Shown: one piece after another, positions 1-4,295 of the stretch | Position numbering within the stretch: position 1 is the first letter of the stretch | Layout of the letters: every line of letters starts with the position of its first letter | Origin: JAUVUV01 sp964548275 | GTDB lineage: Bacteria; Gemmatimonadota; Glassbacteria; GWA2-58-10 | Assembly: GCA_964548275.1 (NCBI GenBank) | Contig: CAZJQI010000092.1 | Span: forward strand, 1 to 5,723 | Length of the DNA stretch: 5,723 nucleotides | Direction: 5' to 3' | Notes under the pieces: generated by a model | The model's database searches: none | Told to the model about the DNA's origin: nothing | What the model saw: the letters and a program-made list of their open reading frames with translations, nothing else | Program-made: the position numbers and the translations under genes

Positions 1-34
1 ACTTATTTTCACATTTTTATCAGCCACCGAGGGA

Positions 35-117
35 GGGGGCGGCGGCTGTGCGACTGTTGTCGCACAGAGCGTTGCGCTCCTGCGCAACGGAGCGCATTTC
101 ATGCGCCCGCCGCCCCC
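35..117. repeat. GC-rich perfect four-way (cloverleaf) inverted-repeat element
   Basis: Four nested or adjacent perfect inverted repeats account for almost the whole stretch. An outer 11-bp stem (35-45 with 107-117) encloses three hairpins: a 9-bp stem (46-54/59-67, loop TGTT), an 8-bp stem (70-77/82-89, loop TCCT) and a 6-bp stem (92-97/101-106, loop TTC). The linkers at the junction are 0, 2 (AG), 2 (GA) and 0 nt. In total 68 of 83 bases are paired, with no mismatch, bulge or G-U pair needed. TGCG/CGCA cores recur in all three inner arms. The flanks are AT-rich. No T-run follows on either strand, so an intrinsic terminator is unlikely. Arm lengths and the absence of conserved tRNA positions argue against a tRNA. 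The pairing is seen directly. Whether it acts as DNA (REP/MITE-like element, folded single-strand site) or RNA is unknown. Confidence 0.85.
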
Positions 118-344
118 CAGGCCCCGGGGAAACATAACACCTTACTAATTTATGAATAATCCGGGTTTAATGTTCTGGAGAGAATTTCGATAAATAACCT
201 GTAATTAAGTCTAAGATAACTGATAGGGTCTCTTATTGTAAAGACAGCTCCTCAAGCAGCTCACCAGCAATTCACCTCCCCCCTTTTGAAAAACTGTTGG
301 CTGCAGTCTCTTCGTTTTTTATTTTGGTTTCTGCTTTGGATTTG
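118..344. other. AT-rich non-coding stretch between the cloverleaf and the epimerase promoter candidate
   Basis: Apart from the self-complementary CCCCGGGG at 122-129, this stretch is AT-rich and shows no open frame with a ribosome-binding site and no RNA gene I can recognise. An in-frame TTG at 286 could extend the epimerase reading frame upstream, but it has no Shine-Dalgarno sequence: the preceding bases are pyrimidine-rich, CACCTCCCCCC. The extension also lacks the character of the downstream protein, so I treat it as non-coding. Confidence 0.6.
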
Positions 345-350
345 TATAAT
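324..350 (+). promoter_or_regulatory. Candidate promoter for the epimerase gene
   Basis: There is a perfect TATAAT at 345-350, preceded by TTTG. The -35 side is weak: TTGGTT at 324-329 leaves only a 15-nt spacer. Initiation near 357 would give a leader of about 115 nt before the ATG at 472 and would exclude the upstream TTG at 286 from the transcript. The -10 hexamer is seen directly; its use as a promoter is inferred. Confidence 0.4.
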
Positions 351-461
351 TCAATCTGGATGCGTTGCTTTCTGGAAGGAGTCGGGTTGTTGGAGAAGAT
401 TTACTATAAAAACGCCGAGAAGATATTCTCCATGTTCAAGAGATAAAACCCTATTCTGTAA

Positions 462-466
462 AGAGG
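462..466 (+). promoter_or_regulatory. Ribosome-binding site that sets the epimerase start
   Basis: AGAGG lies 5 nt before the ATG at 472. No comparable site precedes the upstream in-frame TTG at 286. The protein starting at 472 also has the usual length of the family, so this site decides the start. Confidence 0.65.
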
Positions 467-471
467 CAGAA

Positions 472-1641
472 ATGTCAAAACTCGACACGGGCAAATACCT
501 CGATCTTTTCCGCACCGAACTCTACGACAATGTCCTCCCTTTCTGGCTCGACCATTCTCTGGACAGCGAACACGGGGGCTATTTCAACTGCCTCGACCGG
601 GACGGCAGGGTTTATGACACCACCAAGCACATGTGGCTTCAGTGCCGCCAGGTCTGGATGCTTTCCCGGCTCTACAATGCTCTGGAGAAAAGAGACAGCT
701 GGCTGGCGGCAGCCCGGAGCGGAGTGGATTTTATCAGGAAATACGGCCGGAGCAGGGATGGCCGGGTTTATTTCAGCCTGAGCCGCAAGGGCAGCCCTGT
801 TTTCATTCAACGCAAAATATTCGCCGAGTGTTTCTATATCATGGCCCTGGACGAATACTCCCGGGCTGTCGGGAATCTTGAGCTCAAAAAAGAAGCGCTT
901 GAAATGTTCGCGAAAGTGCTCGCCTGGAAAGACGACCCTGCAGCCCTGTGCAGACCCGTGCTCAGCGGCCAGCCTGAAGTGAGTTCCCTGGCCGTGCCGA
1001 TGATAATCCTCTGGGTTGCGAACCAGCTTGCCGAAGGTGAGAAAGATGCGCCATTCAAAGAGTTGATGGAAAAATCAACTGCCGAAATGCTCCTTCACCC
1101 CCGGCATGATAAAAAAATCGTGCTCGAGAATGTCGCACCTGACGGCTCACTGCTGGAAGGCGGCCTGGGCCGGCTGATGAATCCGGGCCATGCAATCGAA
1201 GCTGGCTGGTTCCTGCTCGAAAGAGCGAGAAAAACCGGCAATCACGAGTTGGGCAAGGCAGCAATCTCGATGATCGAGTGGTCGTTCGAAAAGGGATGGG
1301 ACCCCGAGCACGGCGGTATCTTTTATTTCATGGATTCAGAGGGTGCTCCGCCTTTCCAGCTCGAATGGTTCATGAAACTCTGGTGGCCGCACTGCGAGGC
1401 TCTCTACGCACTTCTTCTGGCATGGCACGCAACCGGTGACCAGCGATTTGCCGACTGGTTCGAACAGGTAGCCGACTACGCGATGAGCAGATTCCGCGAT
1501 CCAGTCCACGGGGAATGGTTCGGCTACCTGGACCGCGAGGGAACACCCACTCACACCCTCAAAGGCGGCGCCTATAAAGGCTGTTTCCACGTGCCGCGCT
1601 TTCTCCTGTTGTGTATCAAGCTTCTGGAAAAAATCTGCTGA
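472..1641 (+). CDS. N-acylglucosamine 2-epimerase (AGE / renin-binding-protein family)
   Basis: Predicted cytoplasmic epimerase interconverting N-acetylglucosamine and N-acetylmannosamine, a step in amino-sugar and sialic-acid metabolism. The 389-residue product is the normal size for this (alpha/alpha)6-barrel family and resembles animal renin-binding protein along its whole length. Recognisable blocks are HGGYFNCLDRDGRVYD (34-49), WLQCRQVWM (55-63), FAECFY (117-122), NPGHAIEAGWFL (237-248), GWDPEHGGIFYF (275-286), LEWFMKLWWPHCEA (297-310), GEWFGYL (347-353) and KGCFHVPR (369-376). From family knowledge the active-site set should be Arg59, His240, Glu309 and His373, and all are present. The start is the ATG at 472, with AGAGG 5 nt upstream. 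A TTG at 286 would add 62 residues rich in Cys, Trp and hydrophobics that no family member is known to need. No sialic-acid or GlcNAc-catabolic gene adjoins it, so direction and pathway are open. A related AGE-fold sugar epimerase such as cellobiose 2-epimerase is less likely given the closeness of the motifs to true AGE. Confidence 0.93.
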   Translation: MSKLDTGKYLDLFRTELYDNVLPFWLDHSLDSEHGGYFNCLDRDGRVYDTTKHMWLQCRQVWMLSRLYNALEKRDSWLAAARSGVDFIRKYGRSRDGRVYFSLSRKGSPVFIQRKIFAECFYIMALDEYSRAVGNLELKKEALEMFAKVLAWKDDPAALCRPVLSGQPEVSSLAVPMIILWVANQLAEGEKDAPFKELMEKSTAEMLLHPRHDKKIVLENVAPDGSLLEGGLGRLMNPGHAIEAGWFLLERARKTGNHELGKAAISMIEWSFEKGWDPEHGGIFYFMDSEGAPPFQLEWFMKLWWPHCEALYALLLAWHATGDQRFADWFEQVADYAMSRFRDPVHGEWFGYLDREGTPTHTLKGGAYKGCFHVPRFLLLCIKLLEKIC

Positions 1642-1742
1642 TTAATGGCTGAATGAATTCTCTCAGATTACTGGCTACAATTGGAATCAAACAAGAGAAA
1701 TCATACGGATAAAGGTTTGGACAGTCAACTAAACCGTTATTC

Positions 1743-1772
1743 AAAAAAATATCCGCCAACAGAAAAAAATAT
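1743..1772 (+). repeat. Paired A-tract direct repeat upstream of the regulator promoter
   Basis: The ten-base word AAAAAAATAT occurs at 1743-1752 and again at 1763-1772. The copies start 20 bp apart, about two helical turns, and end 9 bp before the -35 box at 1782. Phased A-tracts here could bend DNA or act as an UP element for RNA polymerase. The repeat is seen directly; the role is inferred. Confidence 0.5.
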
Positions 1773-1781
1773 TCAAAAGTC

Positions 1782-1810
1782 TTGACAGGAGGTTTTAATC
1801 TATTTATATT
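1782..1810 (+). promoter_or_regulatory. Sigma70-type promoter of the PerR-like gene
   Basis: A consensus TTGACA at 1782-1787 is followed after exactly 17 nt by TATATT at 1805-1810, which matches TATAAT at five of six positions. A transcript starting near 1817 would have a leader of about 27 nt carrying the GGAG site. A-tracts lie just upstream, and a Fur/Per-like palindrome overlaps the -10 region and start site. Confidence 0.82.
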
Positions 1811-1831
1811 GATAATAGGAATTATTACTAT
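1806..1831. promoter_or_regulatory. Fur/Per-box-like operator overlapping the -10 region and transcription start
   Basis: This is an AT-rich interrupted palindrome centred between 1818 and 1819, with 9 of 13 symmetric positions pairing. The core is ATAAT (1812-1816), AGGA, ATTAT (1821-1825). Starting at 1811, the 19 bases match 13 positions of the classical Fur consensus GATAATGATAATCATTATC, including the whole GATAAT hexamer. The position would block polymerase and fits autorepression by the gene it precedes, which is common for Fur and PerR regulators. Binding is inferred. Confidence 0.6.
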
Positions 1832-1843
1832 TTGGAGTTATTA

Positions 1844-2302
1844 ATGATTCGCGGACTTCGAAGACGAATTACAAAACAGCGCCTGATAATTCTTGAAGAG
1901 CTGCTGAATATGAAGATTCATCCCACTGCAGACGAGCTTTACGCTGCGGTTCGGCAGCGACTGCCTAAAATCAGCCTCGGTACCGTATACCGAAACCTTC
2001 AGACTCTTGCTGCGGACGGGGAAATAAGAATACTCAAGGACAGCGGCCGCATGCGGTTCGACAGCAGCCTTCACGACCACTACCACGTTCGCTGTCTGTC
2101 CTGCGGCCGGGTGGATGACGTGCCTGAAAGTGCTGTCAAAGGGTTGAGCGAAAATATGCTCGAAAAAACTGATTATAGAATTGTCGGTTTTAAAGTTGAA
2201 TTCGTGGGTATCTGCCCGGAATGTGATAACCTGGGGAAGGAGGTTACCATAGAGAAAGAAACATTAAACGATTTTAAACTTCTGGAAGATGATACTGCAT
2301 GA
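1844..2302 (+). CDS. perR: Fur-superfamily transcriptional regulator, PerR-like
   Basis: Predicted metal-dependent DNA-binding repressor of peroxide-stress and iron genes. It has 152 residues, the usual Fur-family size. An N-terminal winged helix covers about residues 1-70, including ITKQRLIILE and the recognition-helix segment SLGTVYRNLQ (44-53). The C-terminal dimerisation domain contains HDHYHVRCLSCGRVDDV (77-93). Two CxxC pairs (Cys84/87 and Cys124/127) would bind structural zinc. Candidate regulatory-metal ligands are His26, Asp73, His79, His81 and Asp92, aligning with His37, Asp85, His91, His93 and Asp104 of Bacillus PerR. The Asp in RFD is the PerR-type residue linked to peroxide sensing by metal-catalysed His oxidation. 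The start is the ATG at 1844: GGAG at 1834-1837 sits 6 nt before it, while the TTG at 1832 would overlap that site. Ferritin lies immediately downstream. An iron-sensing Fur role remains possible. Confidence 0.9.
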   Translation: MIRGLRRRITKQRLIILEELLNMKIHPTADELYAAVRQRLPKISLGTVYRNLQTLAADGEIRILKDSGRMRFDSSLHDHYHVRCLSCGRVDDVPESAVKGLSENMLEKTDYRIVGFKVEFVGICPECDNLGKEVTIEKETLNDFKLLEDDTA

Positions 2303-2318
2303 CAAGATATTTTCACAC

Positions 2319-2348
2319 TTGCCATGTAAAAACCTTGTTGTTTATTTT
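2319..2348 (+). promoter_or_regulatory. Candidate promoter for the ferritin gene
   Basis: TTGCCA at 2319-2324 and TATTTT at 2343-2348 are separated by 18 nt. This is a fair but not strong sigma70 match, placing transcription start near 2355 and giving a leader of about 60 nt. No terminator is visible after the regulator stop at 2302, so read-through from the regulator promoter is also possible. Confidence 0.4.
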
Positions 2349-2372
2349 AATTCAGTGGTGATCTTAATTTTC

Positions 2373-2384
2373 AAGAACGTTCTT
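2373..2384. promoter_or_regulatory. Perfect 12-bp palindrome AAGAACGTTCTT in the ferritin leader
   Basis: This is an uninterrupted perfect palindrome ending 31 nt before the ferritin ATG and downstream of the candidate promoter. It is a possible operator. It does not resemble the AT-rich Fur/Per-like box before the regulator gene, so any cognate protein is unknown. A weaker inverted repeat, TTTTG (2383-2387) with CAAAA (2396-2400), overlaps its right edge. Confidence 0.35.
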
Positions 2385-2415
2385 TTGCAATTTTTCAAAA
2401 CGGAGGTTTTCAATT

Positions 2416-2916
2416 ATGTTGACCAAGAAGTTGCAGAGTGCCCTTAATGACCAGGTCAATGCGGAACTTTTCTCTGCGTACCTTTACTTTTCGATGTCCA
2501 GTTGGTTCAAGGCCCAGAATCTCGAGGGTTTCGCAAGCTGGCTTCAGGTTCAGGCCCAGGAAGAGGTCGAGCATGCTATGAAGATTTACGGCTACCTGCA
2601 CGATAAGGGAGCCGCTGTCGAGTTAAAGCAGATAGAGGCGCCACAAAAGAGTTGGAAATCACCCCTGGCCGCTTTCGAGGATGCCTACAAGCACGAGGTA
2701 TATATCAGCGGCCGGATCAATGATCTCGCCGACCTTGCCGTGGCGGAAAAAGACCATTCGACTAACGTGTTCCTGCACTGGTTTGTCGAGGAGCAGGTGG
2801 AGGAGGAAGCCAGCGCACTGGCCGTGGTGGAAAAGCTCAAGCTCGTGGCCACCCACCCCGGTGGTATTTACATGCTGGATCGCGAAATGGCATCCCGTGG
2901 CACTGAGGGCGAATAA
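2416..2916 (+). CDS. ftnA: Bacterial non-heme ferritin
   Basis: Predicted cytoplasmic iron-storage protein that would assemble as a 24-mer cage, oxidise Fe(II) and store it as a ferric mineral. It has 166 residues, the same size class as E. coli FtnA, as a four-helix bundle plus short C-terminal helix. Ferroxidase ligands fall at the FtnA positions: Glu17 (NAELFSAY), Glu50 and His53 (QEEVEHAM), Glu94 (YKHE), Gln127 and Glu130 (EEQVEEE). Tyr24 is present, as are the third-site residues Glu49, Glu126 and Glu129. Nothing suggests a bacterioferritin heme site: the position after Val51 is Glu52, not Met. Helix content and the ferroxidase centre also separate it from Dps. GGAGG at 2402-2406 lies 9 nt before the ATG. 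It follows the PerR-like gene by 113 nt on the same strand, fitting control by peroxide or iron. Transcription likely ends at the hairpin at 2999-3043. Confidence 0.95.
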   Translation: MLTKKLQSALNDQVNAELFSAYLYFSMSSWFKAQNLEGFASWLQVQAQEEVEHAMKIYGYLHDKGAAVELKQIEAPQKSWKSPLAAFEDAYKHEVYISGRINDLADLAVAEKDHSTNVFLHWFVEEQVEEEASALAVVEKLKLVATHPGGIYMLDREMASRGTEGE

Positions 2917-2998
2917 TCTTTAACTTTTACAATATTCCAGTTAAGGGGGGTGCAAAAGAAACCGGCTGAACTGAAATGCTGATACGGCAGAATTATTT

Positions 2999-3043
2999 AA
3001 AAAGGGGGAAGTCGGCATCTCACGCGTCGGACTTCCCCTTTTT
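2999..3043. terminator. Bidirectional intrinsic terminator between convergent genes
   Basis: A 9-bp GC-containing stem, GGGGAAGTC (3005-3013) with GACTTCCCC (3030-3038), has a 16-nt loop. On the plus strand TTTTT (3039-3043) follows directly. On the minus strand TTTTT (complement of 2999-3003) follows after one extra C. The A-run and T-run can also pair around a single bulged G. It lies between the ferritin stop (2916) and the stop of the convergent lipoprotein gene (3055), so it can serve both. Confidence 0.88.
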
Positions 3044-3054
3044 CATTCCGTGTT

Positions 3055-4266
3055 TCACTCAAGCAGCAGGCGCACCCTGGTTTCCGGGCCTGTTACACCG
3101 GCTCTGTTCCTGGTACGCAGGGCCAGGCTGTTCGTTCCTTCAGATAGCGGCCAGACGAGCCGACCTGGATCACCCACCGCCTGCCAGCTTACACCGTTAT
3201 TGAAATTTGCCTCGTACGATTCAAGCTCCGGATAATAGCTGTCAAGACTCAATACTACTGTCCCACGGTTGGCTTCAGCCAGTTCTGCCTCGACAACGCC
3301 TACTGTCCAGTAAACATCCTCGATACGCTCAGTCGGCAGGAAAAGGTTTTTGAGATAGCCTGTGTGAAGGCGGCTTTCGTTATTACTGTAGTCGTTCTGG
3401 TACCAGGTCAGCCCTGTATTGGCGCTGTCCTGGGGGAAGATAAACCTCGAGGCGCCCTCCTCGTTCCATTCCCGGGCATTATCTGCATAATAAATCCAGA
3501 AAAAGAGAGCTGTCTCATCCTCATCCGGCAGATCCCACCACACTACAGCAGGGTTTTTCAGCACTGTATCCGGTGGCACTCCGACCACATGATCCACCTC
3601 TGTGCCTTTGTTTTTCAGCCATTCGGCTCTTAGTTCCCAGGCCGACAGCGGTATTTGTCTCTTTTCGAAATGAAGGTTGCTCTGGGGGTCGATATAAACC
3701 CATTTGCAATACTGGTTGGACCAGACCTCGGCAGCCCCGTGATGTTTGCTGCCAAGACCCTCGGTGTCGTGGTAGCGGTCCAGCCCCAGCTTGCGCGCCT
3801 GCCAGCCGAGTGCCAGCGCGCATTCGATGTAGGTAATCGCATAGTAGGTGCACCAGAATTTTTTACCTCTGGCGGCATGCTCCAGAATCTCAAGAGCGTG
3901 GCGCACCTCTACAGTCGGTGTACCGTTGGTTATCCGGGAGTGCACCCAGTGTTTCAGCATCAACTGGGTCTGCCATTCATCTTTAGCCCCTGCCACGACG
4001 CTTTCGAGATTATAACGCTTCCTCAAAACTGAAACCAGGCTGTCCTCATAGGAAAAAGTCCTGAAAGGCAGCCTCGGCCGGATAGCCCGCGGAATGTCGG
4101 CTTCCACCTGCCTGGCCACATACCCGGCGGCCGCTGTTGCATCGACCAGAAGAGCGGGGGATAAAGCTCCAGGCGTAAAAGACCTCTTTCCGGTGTCCGG
4201 ACCGCACGATACCAGCAGCACGGCGAGAATTGAAGCGACCAAATGAGCGGCTTTTCCTGCTCTCAA
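3055..4266 (-). CDS. Lipoprotein with transglutaminase-like (papain-fold) domain and C-terminal beta-sandwich
   Basis: Exported protein of 403 residues, substrate unknown. The N-terminus is a lipoprotein signal: a hydrophobic stretch to LLVSC with Cys21 as the lipidated residue, so it is probably membrane-anchored on the outer face. The central domain carries the transglutaminase-like triad order: Cys139 in KKFWCTYYA, His176 in KHHGAAEVW (with Glu180 four residues on, as in the family HxWxE pattern), and Asp193 in WVYIDP. The segment ALGWQARKLGL fits the conserved strand after the catalytic helix. This superfamily includes proteases, amidases and transglutaminases, so the reaction cannot be called. 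Residues about 315-403 look like an Ig-like/FN3-like sandwich ending in EGTNSLALRTRNRAGVTGPET. The start is a TTG preceded by a GAGGGGGGAG run; no ATG codon occurs before residue 103. It is second in an operon, 29 nt after the beta-helix gene. Confidence 0.8.
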   Translation of the reverse strand: MRAGKAAHLVASILAVLLVSCGPDTGKRSFTPGALSPALLVDATAAAGYVARQVEADIPRAIRPRLPFRTFSYEDSLVSVLRKRYNLESVVAGAKDEWQTQLMLKHWVHSRITNGTPTVEVRHALEILEHAARGKKFWCTYYAITYIECALALGWQARKLGLDRYHDTEGLGSKHHGAAEVWSNQYCKWVYIDPQSNLHFEKRQIPLSAWELRAEWLKNKGTEVDHVVGVPPDTVLKNPAVVWWDLPDEDETALFFWIYYADNAREWNEEGASRFIFPQDSANTGLTWYQNDYSNNESRLHTGYLKNLFLPTERIEDVYWTVGVVEAELAEANRGTVVLSLDSYYPELESYEANFNNGVSWQAVGDPGRLVWPLSEGTNSLALRTRNRAGVTGPETRVRLLLE

Positions 4267-4270
4267 ATTT

Positions 4271-4280
4271 CTCCCCCCTC
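4271..4280 (-). promoter_or_regulatory. Ribosome-binding site supporting a TTG start
   Basis: On the minus strand GAGGGGGGAG precedes the TTG at 4266-4264, with its last base 4 nt away and the AGGGGGG core 6 nt away. With no in-frame ATG until codon 103, and with the lipoprotein signal beginning right after this TTG, this purine block supports the non-ATG start. Confidence 0.65.
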
Positions 4281-4295
4281 AATTGAAATGCGAGA

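Noticed and set aside
35..117. tRNA gene, suggested by the cloverleaf shape
   Set aside because: Stem lengths of 11, 9, 8 and 6 with loops of 3-4 nt do not fit tRNA. There is no 7-nt anticodon loop, no TTCGA-type T loop and no CCA-like end.
35..117. Intrinsic terminator of a gene ending before the window
   Set aside because: No T-run follows the structure on either strand, and multi-arm folding is not expected for a terminator.
392..431. Leader hairpin GGAGAA/TTCTCC before the epimerase gene, possible attenuator
   Set aside because: Only 7 bp with a 28-nt loop, competing with a 5-bp GAGAA/TTCTC hairpin; no T-run or riboswitch-like features.
286..471. N-terminal lipoprotein-like extension of the epimerase
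   Set aside because: TTG start without a ribosome-binding site; the residue before the would-be lipobox is Gln (QSGC); a TATAAT lies inside it; the enzyme family begins near residue MSKLD.
475..1590. Several open frames on both strands inside the epimerase gene
   Set aside because: They overlap a gene with clear family motifs, have no ribosome-binding sites and show no recognisable protein features.
2976..3235. Two short plus-strand frames running through the terminator into the lipoprotein gene
   Set aside because: They cross the terminator hairpin and lie antisense to the lipoprotein C-terminus; no ribosome-binding site or motif.
3521..4032. Overlapping frames on both strands across the transglutaminase-like domain
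   Set aside because: They are out of frame with, or antisense to, a gene with a signal peptide, lipobox and catalytic triad; compositionally they are shadows.
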